Of a DNA stretch of 64,000 nt, positions 7,715 to 17,940 are shown piece by piece (position 1 is the first letter of the stretch; every line of letters begins with the position of its first letter). Both the position numbers and the translations under genes were made by a program. The notes beneath the pieces are model-generated. The model made no database searches and was not told the DNA's origin. It was given only the letters and a program-made list of their open reading frames with translations. Origin of the DNA: Nocardia wallacei (GTDB lineage: Bacteria > Actinomycetota > Actinomycetes > Mycobacteriales > Mycobacteriaceae); NCBI RefSeq assembly GCF_014466955.1, contig NZ_AP023396.1, positions 310,001-374,000 on the forward strand. Reading direction: 5' to 3'.

Positions 7715-8464
7715 GCGCACGATGGCGACGACGCCGACCACGACGATGACGCCGCGCAGCACCGCGGGCGACATGCGGCGGCCGACCGTCGCGCCCAGTT
7801 GCCCGCCGATGATCGAGCCCACCGCGATCAGCGCGACCACCTGCCAGGCCACGTCGGCGACGAACACGAAGATCAGCGCCGACAACGTGTTGACCAGCAG
7901 GGCCAGGAAGTTTTTCACGGCGTTCAGGCGCTGCAACTCGTCGTGCACGAACACGCCCAGCAGGCCGATCAGCAACACGCCCTGGGCCGCGCCGAAGTAA
8001 CCGCCGTAGACGCCGCTGACCAGTACCGCCAGCCAGAGCAGCGGGCCGCCGTGTGCGGGCGACGAGTCGTCGGCTGCGCGGCGGGCGCGGACCCAGCGGG
8101 AGAGGCGCGGCTGCACCACGACCAGGATCAGGGCGGCGATGATCAGGACCGGGACGATCGCCTGGAATGCCTCGGGCGGCAGGCGGAGCAGCAGGACCGC
8201 GCCCAGCGCGCCGCCGATCAGGGAGGCGGTGCCCAAGCGGAGCAGCCTGGCCCGCTGGCCGGTGAGTTCGCGGCGGTAGCCGAGTACGCCGCTGAGGCCG
8301 CCGGGGACCAGGCCGACGGTGTTCGAGACGTTGGCGGTCACGGGCGGGTAGCCCAAGGCCAGCAGGACCGGGAAGGTGATGAGAGTGCCGGACCCGACGA
8401 TGGTGTTGATGCACCCGGCCGCGATTCCCGCACCGAAGATGGCCAGCTGGTCCAGCAGAGTCAT
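7700..8464 (-). CDS. TauE/SafE family sulfite or sulfur-anion exporter
   Basis: A 254-aa integral membrane protein with about eight hydrophobic segments. It carries the duplicated TauE/SafE motif: N-terminal GAGIAAGCINTIVGSGTLIT with FPVLLALGYPPVTANVSNTV, and mid-protein LVSGVYGGYFGAAQGVLLIG. Members export sulfite, sulfoacetate or related anions, or act as carriers of unknown anions. It converges on the cysteine desulfhydrase gene with a 31-nt gap and is divergent from leuA. The pairing suggests, but does not prove, handling of sulfite derived from cysteine breakdown. Confidence 0.88.
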   Translation of the reverse strand: MTLLDQLAIFGAGIAAGCINTIVGSGTLITFPVLLALGYPPVTANVSNTVGLVPGGLSGVLGYRRELTGQRARLLRLGTASLIGGALGAVLLLRLPPEAFQAIVPVLIIAALILVVVQPRLSRWVRARRAADDSSPAHGGPLLWLAVLVSGVYGGYFGAAQGVLLIGLLGVFVHDELQRLNAVKNFLALLVNTLSALIFVFVADVAWQVVALIAVGSIIGGQLGATVGRRMSPAVLRGVIVVVGVVAIVRLLTT

Positions 8465-8537
8465 ACCGTTCCCTATCGACGTCCCCGCTCCGGTCCCGTG
8501 CTCCGACGAGCGGATACGCCGCAGACGCTATACGTAG

Positions 8538-10538
<2,001 letters not shown>

Positions 10539-10568
10539 GCCGTTCGATACCGCGGTCGCCCAGCCGTT

Positions 10569-10601
10569 CCGCACCGTCCCGTATTCGTCGGGGCGGTGCG
10601 G
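10569..10601 (+). terminator. Stem-loop terminator after leuA
   Basis: CCGCACCGTCCCG (10569-10581), loop TATTCGT, CGGGGCGGTGCGG (10589-10601): a 13-bp stem with one G-U pair, 30 nt after the leuA stop. There is no T-run, as is common for actinobacterial terminators. Confidence 0.7.
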
Positions 10602-10713
10602 TCCGCCGGGCGGCGCGAGCCGGTCTCTTCCGACTTCCCGGGCCGCCCAAGGCGTTTCACAACCCTCCGGGACGCCGGTGCCGAATCACCCGCTCGCGAC
10701 ACCGAATCCAGGG

Positions 10714-10735
10714 AGTTTTCCACATGTGGACAACT
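10714..10735. promoter_or_regulatory. Head-to-head DnaA-box-like pair
   Basis: TTTTCCACA (10716-10724) abuts TGTGGACAA (10725-10733), the reverse complement of TTGTCCACA, the DnaA-box form used in mycobacteria. Together with the flanks they make a 22-bp inverted repeat with one mismatch per arm. It lies 121 bp upstream of the MinD-like ATPase gene. It could be DnaA-bound or the operator of another factor. Confidence 0.45.
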
Positions 10736-10855
10736 TACCGCTGACGGGAGTACAGGCTGGTCCGCGACGGCACGGGCATCCGACCAGCGTGCTAGCTTGG
10801 GGGTGCATTCAGCGCCGAGCTCTCTGCTCGTAAAACCCGAGCAGATGGGGGAAAC

Positions 10856-13267
10856 GTGACACCTGACGACAACTCGACCTCACCGCCCTGGTTGCACAAC
10901 CCCGGGGTGGACGTAGCCGCCGAGAAGGACGATCCGAACTCGAACCCGGCGCACGACGACGAACAGACGGACGACGCCGCGATATCGGGCGAGGCCACTG
11001 CGACATCGGGCGAGGCTACCGCGATATCGGGCGAGGCCACCGCGACATCGGATGAGGCCACCGCGACATCGGCCGAGGCCGACGTGCCCACTCCGGATGC
11101 GGAGACCGTCGACCCCGAATCCGCCGACGAACCCGAACAGGCCGCGGGCATCCTCCCGCCGGTGCCGGATTCGATCGAGCAGACCACTTTCGCACCGCAG
11201 TTCGGCCAGGAACAGTTCGGGCCGTTCTCGCCGCCGCCCGGCGGGCCGCCGGGGTCGTTCGCGCCGGGCGGTCAGTTCCCGCCGAACCAGGGCTTCCCAC
11301 CCGGCGGTTTTCCGCCGCCCGAGCACGGCGGCCCCTTCGCGCCGGGCCAGGGCTTCCCGTCCGGTGGTTTTGCGCCGCCCGAGCACGGTGGTCCGTTCGC
11401 GCCGCCGGGCGAGCAGGGACAGTTCCCGCCGCCTGGTGAGCAGAGCTACTTTCCGCCGCCTGGTGAGCAGGGACAGTTCGCGCCGCCTGGTGGTCCGAAC
11501 GAGCAGGGATATTTCCCGCCGCCCGGTGGTCCGAACGAGCAGGGCTATTACCCGCCGCCCGGCGGGCCCGATGGGCCGGGCTATTTCGCGCCGCCCGGTG
11601 AGCAGGGCGGCTTTCCGCCGCCCGGTGGCCCGGGTGAACAGGGGCATTTCCCGCCTTCCGGTGGGAATCCCGCTGAGCAGGGCTACTTTTCGAGGCCGGG
11701 CGAGCCGGGCCGGTTTGCCCCGCCGGGTGATCCGGGCCAGTTCGGTCCGTCCGGCGGCTCCGGGGAGGGCGGGTACCTTCCGCCGTCCGGTGGGCCCGCG
11801 GATTCGGGTCGATTCCCGCCGCCCGCAGGGCAATACCCGGCCGATGCCACGGAGAAGTACTCGGCCGCGCCCGGCGACTCGAACTCGTTCGCGCCGGCCT
11901 CCTACGGCGAGATGCGGCAGGAGACGCCCTACGGCGAGGTGCGGCAGGAGATCGGCGCGGACGGCATGGTCCGCCGGGTCTTCGACGAGGAGCAGTCCGC
12001 GCCGTCGGCCCAGGAACAGCCGGGCGGGGCGGGGGAGCAGTTCAGCTGGGCCCCACCGCCGTTGCCGCCGCAGCCCGCGGCCCCGCCGCAGCCCTATCAG
12101 CAGCCGCAGCCCAGCCGCGACAACTGGCAGGGCGGGCCGCCGCAGTCCCAGCCGCCGACGGGCTTCCACCAGCCGCCGCAACTGCCGGGCCCGCCCGGCC
12201 AGTCGATGAACGAGCTGAACCTGCTCAAGCGGGCCCGCCGCTCGCCGCGCAGCGGCTGGCGCAAGGCCGTGCACAAGGTCACCGGCGGCACCATCAATCC
12301 GGGCGAGTCACCGGCCGACATAATCCAGCGCGAGCTGGTCGAGCGGGTGAACCAGCCGGTGCGCGGCGACTACCGGATCGCCATCCTGTCGCTGAAGGGC
12401 GGCGTCGGAAAGACCACCACCACAGTCGGTCTGGGCTCGACGTTCGCCTCCTCGCGCGGCGACCGCGTGATCGCCATCGACGCCAACCCCGACCTGGGCA
12501 CGCTCGCGCACCGGGTGCCGCGGCAGACCCGCTCCACGGTGCGCAACCTGCTGGAGGACCAGCACATCAGCCGCTACTCGGATGTTCGGGCGCATACCTC
12601 GCAGGCGCCGAGCCGGCTGGAAGTGCTTGCCAGCGAACAGGATCCGGCCGTCTCGGAGGCGTTCAGCGAGGCCGACTACCGGCGCGCGATCAACATCCTG
12701 CAGCAGTTCTACAACATCATCCTGACCGACTGCGGCACCGGACTGATGCACTCGGCCATGAAGGGCGTGCTCGACCTGGCCAGTTCCCTGATCCTGGTGA
12801 CCTCACCGGCGATCGACGGCGCCCGCAGCGCCTCGGCCACGCTCGACTGGCTCGAGCACCACGGCTACGGCAAGCTGGTGGAGCGAACGGTGGTGGTGGT
12901 CAACGCCTCTCGTCGCGGCGCCTCCACGGTCGACCTCGACCAGTTGCGCAAACTGTTCCTCGACCGCACCCGCGCGGTCCAGGTGGTCCCGTTCGACGAC
13001 CACCTGGCCGAGGGTGCGGAAATCGATCTGGAACTGGTCGGCAAGCCCACCCGCACGGCCCTGCTGGAACTCGCCGCCATGGTCGCCGACGACTTCGGCT
13101 ACCACGTCCCCCAACCGCCCTTCCCCGGCCCGCACACCCAGTACTCCGGCCCCCAGGGCCAGTACCCGGGCCCGCAGGGCGGATACCAGCAAGCGCAGTA
13201 CCCGGGATCGCAAAACCCCTACCCCGGCCAGGACCCGTACCCGAGTTTCGACCGCTACCAGGGCTGA
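10856..13267 (+). CDS. MinD/ParA-like ATPase with Pro/Gly-rich N-terminus (EspI-like)
   Basis: An 803-aa protein. Residues 1-100 are acidic with seven-residue repeats (SGEATAT). About 110-440 are a low-complexity region of PPGEQGQFPPPGG-type repeats. A basic linker (LLKRARRSPRSGWRKAVHKV) leads to the ATPase domain (~505-740) with deviant Walker A LSLKGGVGKTTTT (K near residue 520), Walker B NIILTDCGTGL and DANPDLGTLAHR. A short PGPQGQYPGPQ tail follows. This architecture is that of EspI and related ESX-secretion-associated ATPases of mycobacteria and nocardiae, although no ESX gene is visible here. The GTG at 10856 has GGGGGAAAC upstream. Whether it works in secretion, polarity or chromosome positioning is open. 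Confidence 0.82.
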   Translation: MTPDDNSTSPPWLHNPGVDVAAEKDDPNSNPAHDDEQTDDAAISGEATATSGEATAISGEATATSDEATATSAEADVPTPDAETVDPESADEPEQAAGILPPVPDSIEQTTFAPQFGQEQFGPFSPPPGGPPGSFAPGGQFPPNQGFPPGGFPPPEHGGPFAPGQGFPSGGFAPPEHGGPFAPPGEQGQFPPPGEQSYFPPPGEQGQFAPPGGPNEQGYFPPPGGPNEQGYYPPPGGPDGPGYFAPPGEQGGFPPPGGPGEQGHFPPSGGNPAEQGYFSRPGEPGRFAPPGDPGQFGPSGGSGEGGYLPPSGGPADSGRFPPPAGQYPADATEKYSAAPGDSNSFAPASYGEMRQETPYGEVRQEIGADGMVRRVFDEEQSAPSAQEQPGGAGEQFSWAPPPLPPQPAAPPQPYQQPQPSRDNWQGGPPQSQPPTGFHQPPQLPGPPGQSMNELNLLKRARRSPRSGWRKAVHKVTGGTINPGESPADIIQRELVERVNQPVRGDYRIAILSLKGGVGKTTTTVGLGSTFASSRGDRVIAIDANPDLGTLAHRVPRQTRSTVRNLLEDQHISRYSDVRAHTSQAPSRLEVLASEQDPAVSEAFSEADYRRAINILQQFYNIILTDCGTGLMHSAMKGVLDLASSLILVTSPAIDGARSASATLDWLEHHGYGKLVERTVVVVNASRRGASTVDLDQLRKLFLDRTRAVQVVPFDDHLAEGAEIDLELVGKPTRTALLELAAMVADDFGYHVPQPPFPGPHTQYSGPQGQYPGPQGGYQQAQYPGSQNPYPGQDPYPSFDRYQG
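10979..11080 (+). repeat. 21-bp coding tandem repeat
   Basis: Nearly five copies of a 21-bp unit (GCGATATCGGGCGAGGCCAC plus one base) encode ISGEATA/TSGEATA/TSDEATA repeats near the N-terminus of the MinD-like ATPase. The copies are nearly identical in DNA, so copy number may vary between strains. Confidence 0.8.
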
Positions 13268-13402
13268 ACGTACTACCTACCCTCGCCGCCCTTCTCCCGT
13301 CAGCGGCGGGAGCTGAACGTACTACTTGCCCTCGCCCTTCTCCCGTCAGAGGCGAGAGCTGAACGTACTACTGCCCTCGCCCTTCTCCAGTCAGCGGCGG
13401 GA
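13263..13402. repeat. Three direct repeats of ~46-49 bp between convergent genes
   Basis: Copies start at 13263, 13312 and 13358, each beginning GCTGAACGTACTAC and containing CCCTCGCC(G)CCCTTCTC and a Gly/Ser-type GGCGGGAG end. The first copy carries the ATPase stop codon and the third overlaps the 3' end of the lysR gene. Within copy 1, CTCCCG and CGGGAG can pair as a short stem. There is no spacer diversity, so it is not CRISPR. Confidence 0.8.
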
Positions 13403-14353
13403 GCGGGGTGGGGCGGCGGTGACGTGCTCGGCGGCGGTTCGGAAGGCGGCGAGCACCGTGGCTATCGCGGGGCGGGCTTCGGGGTGGGGGCGGGTGACGA
13501 GTTCGTAGAGGCGTGCGGCGCGGACGCCCGCCAGGCGCAGTACGCCCAGATCCGGGTGGCGGACCGAGAAGCGGGGCATGAGGGCTACGCCGTAGCCCAC
13601 GGCGACGAGTTCCTCGATTACCAGGAAGTCGTTGAGCCGCTGGGCGATTCGAGGTTGTACGCCGGTGACGGTGGCGATCGAGCGGAGCACGTCGTCGACC
13701 GGGAAGCCGCCGCGGACACTGAACCAGGTCTCGTCGGCGAGTTCGGCGGGGACCACCGCGCCCTGTCCGGCCAGGCGATGGCCGGGCGGCACGACGACGT
13801 CGATCGGTTCGCGCATCAGTACCTCGGCATCGACCCGCGGACCGGCCAGCGAGGGCGCGCGCTCGTCGCGGTGGGTGAGGACCACGTCGTAGTCGGCCAG
13901 CAGGCGCGGCACCTCGGTCGGCGGCACGTCCTCGTCGCGGGCGAACACCTCGACACCGGTGTCCGCCAGCGCCGCGAGGACCCGGGGCAGCAGCAGGGCG
14001 GCGCCGGACGGAAACAGCGCCACTCGTACCTGTCCGCGCGGCGAGCGCCGATACAGCGCCATCTCGGCGACCGCGCGGTCCATCGCGGCCAGCACGTCGT
14101 CGGCGCGCACCACCAGTGCCCGGCCCGCGTCGGTGAGCCGCACTCGCCGTCCGGCGGGTTCCAGCAACGCCACACCCGCTTCCCGCGCCAGCACCTTGAG
14201 TTGCTGCGAGACCGCCGACGGCGTCATCGACAGCGCTCGCGCCACCTCCGCCACCGTCCCGCGATCGGCCAGCTCCCGCAGGATCCGCAGCCGCTCGACG
14301 CCCATGGCAGGCCCGGATTCGCCGCCCGGTGCAGGTGCCGCCAGCTCGTTCAC
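13391..14353 (-). CDS. LysR-family transcriptional regulator
   Basis: A 320-aa LysR regulator. The winged helix-turn-helix is at about residues 18-80 (RILRELADRGTVAEVARALS, MTPSAVSQQLKVLAREAG, then LLEPAGRRVRLTDAGRALV). The co-inducer-binding domain follows (~100-310), with VRVALFPSGAALLLPRVLAA and GYGVALMPRFSVRHPDLGVL. It is transcribed divergently from the EamA transporter gene with 74 bp between them, the usual arrangement of a LysR regulator and its target. Ligand is unknown. Its 3' end is built into the third copy of a direct repeat. Confidence 0.93.
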   Translation of the reverse strand: MNELAAPAPGGESGPAMGVERLRILRELADRGTVAEVARALSMTPSAVSQQLKVLAREAGVALLEPAGRRVRLTDAGRALVVRADDVLAAMDRAVAEMALYRRSPRGQVRVALFPSGAALLLPRVLAALADTGVEVFARDEDVPPTEVPRLLADYDVVLTHRDERAPSLAGPRVDAEVLMREPIDVVVPPGHRLAGQGAVVPAELADETWFSVRGGFPVDDVLRSIATVTGVQPRIAQRLNDFLVIEELVAVGYGVALMPRFSVRHPDLGVLRLAGVRAARLYELVTRPHPEARPAIATVLAAFRTAAEHVTAAPPRSRR

Positions 14354-14371
14354 TCTTCAGTTCTACTACAT

Positions 14372-14395
14372 CAATCATCCAAAAGTATTCGATTG
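14372..14395. promoter_or_regulatory. Putative LysR operator
   Basis: CAATC (14372-14376) and GATTG (14391-14395) are inverted arms 14 nt apart in an AT-rich patch between the divergent lysR and eamA genes. This is the expected place for LysR binding. The arms are short. Confidence 0.4.
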
Positions 14396-14427
14396 TTCTT
14401 ACTAGTTGCCGACCTCATCATTAGCCC

Positions 14428-15372
14428 GTGAACTACCGTGATCGCCTGCTCGGACTGGCTGTCGTCGTGCTGTGGGGCCTGAACTTCCTCGCCCTCCATG
14501 TCGGCCTCGAGCACTTCCCGCCCTTCTTCTTCGCCGCGCTGCGCTTCGCCGTACTGGCGGTGCCGGTGATCTTCCTGGTCCCGCGGCCACGGGTGCCGCT
14601 GCGGTGGTTGCTGTTGTACGGCACGGGATTCGGAATCGCGCAGTTCGCGTTCCTGTTCACCGCCATGCGCGCGGGGATGCCGACGGGCCTGGCCTCGCTG
14701 GTGCTGCAGTCCTCGGCGCCGTTCACCGTGCTGCTGGGCGCGCTGCTGCTGGGCGAGCGGCTGCGCCGGGTGCAGGGGCCGGGCCTGCTGGTCGCGGTGG
14801 TCGGCATGGTCGTGATCGGGTGGGATCGCGCGCAGCACGCCACCCTGCTGCCGGTGCTGCTGACGTTGGCCGCCGGGCTGGGCTGGGCGTTCGGCAATAT
14901 CGGTTCCCGGCTGGCCGCGGGCGGCGGGGAGAAGGTGGATCCGCTGCATCTGGCGCTGTGGATGGCCGTGGTGCCGCCGGTGCCGATGTTCGCGCTGTCG
15001 GCCGTGGTGGAGGGCCCGGCGACGGGCCCGCGCGCCGTGGCGGATTCGTTCACCGCGCACGGCTGGCCCGCGCTGATCGCGCTCGCCTACACGGCGATCC
15101 TGGCGACGGTCGTGGGCTCGGGCCTGTGGACCTATCTGATGGGCCGCTACCCCGCCGGTGCCGTCGCCCCGCTGACGCTGCTGGTCCCGGTCGTGGGAAT
15201 CGGTGCGGCATGGGCATTCCTGAACGAGCGGCCCACGGCCCTATCCCTCATCGGCGCATTGATCGTGATCACGGGAGCGTTCGCCGCCACCTCCACACCC
15301 CGCCGCCCCAGCCTCCTCACCGAGCCCACCCTGCCCACGGCCACGGCCCCCGCGCTCACACTCAGCAAGTAA
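14428..15372 (+). CDS. EamA/DMT-superfamily transporter
   Basis: A 314-aa membrane protein with ten predicted transmembrane helices in two EamA repeats. The first begins LGLAVVVLWGLNFLALHVGL and the second LTLAAGLGWAFGNIGSRLAA, each with the family's FxxxRF/P-type elements (FFFAALRFAVLAVPVIFLVP). Such transporters export amino acids, nucleosides or other metabolites. The start is a GTG at 14428 without a ribosome site; a CATCAT at 14416-14421 six bases before it suggests a leaderless mRNA. The C-terminal ~25 residues are Pro/Thr-rich. Probably regulated by the divergent LysR protein. Confidence 0.9.
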   Translation: MNYRDRLLGLAVVVLWGLNFLALHVGLEHFPPFFFAALRFAVLAVPVIFLVPRPRVPLRWLLLYGTGFGIAQFAFLFTAMRAGMPTGLASLVLQSSAPFTVLLGALLLGERLRRVQGPGLLVAVVGMVVIGWDRAQHATLLPVLLTLAAGLGWAFGNIGSRLAAGGGEKVDPLHLALWMAVVPPVPMFALSAVVEGPATGPRAVADSFTAHGWPALIALAYTAILATVVGSGLWTYLMGRYPAGAVAPLTLLVPVVGIGAAWAFLNERPTALSLIGALIVITGAFAATSTPRRPSLLTEPTLPTATAPALTLSK

Positions 15373-15455
15373 TCGGCAAAGTCCGCTTCGTGCGGGGGCG
15401 TGGTGGCCTGCCAGGCCGGGCGCTTACAGTGGGCCGCGGCGTGGAGGTCTGGAAG

Positions 15456-17219
15456 ATGGTGGAACGATTGGGGGTCGCGTCGCGGAGAAGGATGCTTCGC
15501 GGAGCGGCGGGGGTGGTTGCGGCGGGAATGGCCGGTGCGACGGTGTGGCGGGGGCCGCGCGCGGCGGCGGAGGCGGGGCGTCGGGTCGCGGTGTTCGGCG
15601 GCGGGGTGGCCGGGCTGACGGCCGCGCACGAACTGGCCGAGCGGGGCTTCGAGGTGACCGTCTACGAGCGCCGGGCGCTGGGCGGCAAGGCGCGCAGCAT
15701 CCCGGTCGCGGGCAGCGGCCGCGACGGTCGGCCCGATCTGCCCGGCGAGCACGGATTCCGGTTCTTCCCCGGGTTCTACCGCCACATCCCGGACACCATG
15801 CGGCGAATCCCGTTCCCCGGCAACGAGAACGGCGTGTGGGACAACCTGGTGCCCGCGGCGGAGGCGCGCTTCGCCCGGCAGGGCGCCGACGACACCATCG
15901 TCCCCATGCGCAGCGGCGGCGCCCGCGGCTGGGCGACCCCGGACGATTTCCGCCAGACCGTCGGCTCGGTCATCGCCACCTCGGCGAAGATGCCGATGGC
16001 CGACGCGCTCTACTTCGCCAACCGCCTGCTGGTCTTCGACACCAGCTGCGATGCCCGCCGCTTCGGCCAGTGGGAGCACGTGCCGTGGCGCGACTTCGTC
16101 GGCGCGGCCGGGCGGTCCCGCGAATTCCGGGCGCTGCTGTCGCGCACGCTCACCACGCTGCTGGTCGCGGCGAAGGATGAGCAGGCCAGCACCCGCACCA
16201 TCGGCGCCATGGGCGAGCAGTTTCTCGGCAACCCGCGCGAGATCGGCAACGACGGCCCGCTGGACCGCGTACTCGACGGGCCGACCAACGAGGCCTGGAT
16301 CGATCCGTGGGTGCGCCTGCTGCGCGAACTGGGCGTGCGGTTCGAGACGGCGGAGGTGCGCGGCCTGGACGTGCGGGACGGCCGGATCGCGAGCGCCCGC
16401 ATCGTCGACGGTTCCGGCGCCGCGCACACCGTGGCCGCGGACTATTTCGTGCTGGCCGTGCCCGTCGAGGCGACGCGCGCGCTGTGCACGCCCGAAATCC
16501 TCGCCGTACGACCGGAATTGGCCGCGTTGGACCGGCTGGTCGTGGACTGGATGGCCGGGATCCAGCTGTATCTGCGGCGCCCGGCGCAGATCGCGCGCGG
16601 CCACGTCGCCTACGTCGATTCGCCGTGGTCGCTCACCTCCATCGCGCAGGGCCAATTCTGGTCGCGCACAAGGCTTTCCGAGCGCGGCGACGGGACGGTA
16701 CAGGACTGCCTGTCGGTCGACATCTCCGACTGGAACACGCCCGGCCCGCTGTTCGGCAAGCCCGCCAAGGAGTGCACCCACGACGAGATCGCCCGCGAGG
16801 TCTGGGCGCAGCTGCGCGCCCATCTGGCGGACGTCGCGCCGCGCGACGACGACCTGCACTCCTGGTTCCTCGACCCCGGCATCGCCTGGGACGCCGAACG
16901 CCGTCGCAACAGCAACGCCGACCCGCTGCTGATCAACACCGCCGGTTCCTGGGCGGCCCGGCCGCAGTCGCACGGCGGACTGGAAAACCTTTTCCTCGCA
17001 GGCGATTACGTGCGCACCAACGTGGACCTGGCGACCATGGAGGGCGCGAGCGAGGCGGCCCGCACGGCGGTGAACGCCCTGCTGGACGTGGCGGGCTCGA
17101 ACGCCGACCGCTGCCGCCTGTTCACCCTGTACCGCGCCGCCGAACTGGAACCACTGCGGCGAACCGACGCCGACCGCTACGCTGCGGGCCGGCCCAACCT
17201 GTTCGACATCGCGATCTGA
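15456..17219 (+). CDS. FAD-dependent amine-oxidase-like oxidoreductase (HpnE/squalene-type)
   Basis: A 587-aa flavoprotein. Residues ~9-35 (SRRRMLRGAAGVVAAGMAGA) look like a twin-arginine or membrane-directing leader. The Rossmann FAD motif follows (VAVFGGGVAGLTAAHELAER with GFEVTVYERRALGGKARSIP). A GEHGFRFFPGFYRHIPDTMR motif and the C-terminal LENLFLAGDYVRTNVDLATM FAD motif match the family often annotated hydroxysqualene dehydroxylase or phytoene-desaturase-like. No hpnC or hpnD genes are nearby, so the substrate is uncertain. The ATG at 15456 has GGAGG about 8 nt upstream; the frame is open much earlier through the eamA gene by chance. Confidence 0.8.
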   Translation: MVERLGVASRRRMLRGAAGVVAAGMAGATVWRGPRAAAEAGRRVAVFGGGVAGLTAAHELAERGFEVTVYERRALGGKARSIPVAGSGRDGRPDLPGEHGFRFFPGFYRHIPDTMRRIPFPGNENGVWDNLVPAAEARFARQGADDTIVPMRSGGARGWATPDDFRQTVGSVIATSAKMPMADALYFANRLLVFDTSCDARRFGQWEHVPWRDFVGAAGRSREFRALLSRTLTTLLVAAKDEQASTRTIGAMGEQFLGNPREIGNDGPLDRVLDGPTNEAWIDPWVRLLRELGVRFETAEVRGLDVRDGRIASARIVDGSGAAHTVAADYFVLAVPVEATRALCTPEILAVRPELAALDRLVVDWMAGIQLYLRRPAQIARGHVAYVDSPWSLTSIAQGQFWSRTRLSERGDGTVQDCLSVDISDWNTPGPLFGKPAKECTHDEIAREVWAQLRAHLADVAPRDDDLHSWFLDPGIAWDAERRRNSNADPLLINTAGSWAARPQSHGGLENLFLAGDYVRTNVDLATMEGASEAARTAVNALLDVAGSNADRCRLFTLYRAAELEPLRRTDADRYAAGRPNLFDIAI

Positions 17220-17269
17220 TTGCTCACAAACCCCTTGGCGCGGGCCGTATTCGGCAGTTCAATCGGAGG

Positions 17270-17899
17270 ATGAGCGAGATCACGACCGCCGCCGAGCTGC
17301 GTGAGCTGCTCGGCCACCCGCATCCCCGCGCCGCCGGCAAGGACCGCGCCGCGCTGCATCCCCGCGACCGCCAGTGGATCGCCACGTCCCCGTTCGTCGT
17401 GCTGGCGACCAGCGATGCCGACGGCAACTGTGACGCCTCCCCGAAGGGCGACCCGGCCGGGTTCGTGCGGGTCCTCGACGATCGCACCATCGCCATCCCC
17501 GAGCGCCCCGGCAACCGGCGTGCCGACGGCTACCTCAACATCCTGTCCAATCCCCATGTGGGCGTGATCTTCCTCATCCCGGGCCGCAACGAGACGCTGC
17601 GCGTCAACGGCCGCGCCCGGCTGGTGCGCGAGGCCCCGTACTTCGACGACATGATCGTCAAGGGCCACCGCCCGGTGCTGGCCGTCGAGGTGGCGATCGA
17701 GCAGATCTTCTTCCACTGCGCCAAGGCGTTCATGCGCAGCAGCCTGTGGAAACCCGACGGGTGGCCGCACGACGACCTGCCGGGCGCGGCCCGTCTGGCC
17801 AAGGAGGTCCAGACCGACATCACCGAAACCGTCGAGGAGCTCGAGCGGCGCTACTCCCCGGAGAACTACGAGAAGCTGCTGTACAGCACCGGGGGCTAG
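17270..17899 (+). CDS. PPOX-class FMN/F420-binding protein (MSMEG_1061-like)
   Basis: A 209-aa pyridoxamine-5'-phosphate-oxidase-fold protein. The split-barrel core is FVVLATSDADGNCDASPKGD with GFVRVLDDRTIAIPERPGNR and LNILSNPHVGVIFLIPGRNE, and the C-terminal MRSSLWKPDGWPHDDLPG segment is diagnostic for the MSMEG_1061-type subfamily. Such proteins bind flavin or F420 and reduce or degrade small molecules; the substrate here is unknown. The ATG at 17270 overlaps a strong CGGAGGATG ribosome site. It lies between the FAD oxidoreductase (50-nt gap) and murT. Confidence 0.88.
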   Translation: MSEITTAAELRELLGHPHPRAAGKDRAALHPRDRQWIATSPFVVLATSDADGNCDASPKGDPAGFVRVLDDRTIAIPERPGNRRADGYLNILSNPHVGVIFLIPGRNETLRVNGRARLVREAPYFDDMIVKGHRPVLAVEVAIEQIFFHCAKAFMRSSLWKPDGWPHDDLPGAARLAKEVQTDITETVEELERRYSPENYEKLLYSTGG

Positions 17900-17928
17900 C
17901 CGCCCGCGCACATCGCGCCGACCACCAA

Positions 17929-17934
17929 TAAACT
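17929..17934 (+). promoter_or_regulatory. -10 element of a leaderless murT transcript
   Basis: TAAACT lies exactly six bases before the murT GTG at 17941, and no ribosome site is present. This spacing puts the transcription start on the start codon. The same geometry recurs at several genes in the window. Confidence 0.55.
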
Positions 17935-17940
17935 CGCGGC

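Noticed and set aside
13263..13402. Possible CRISPR-like array
   Set aside because: Only three units, nearly identical throughout, without distinct spacers or cas genes.
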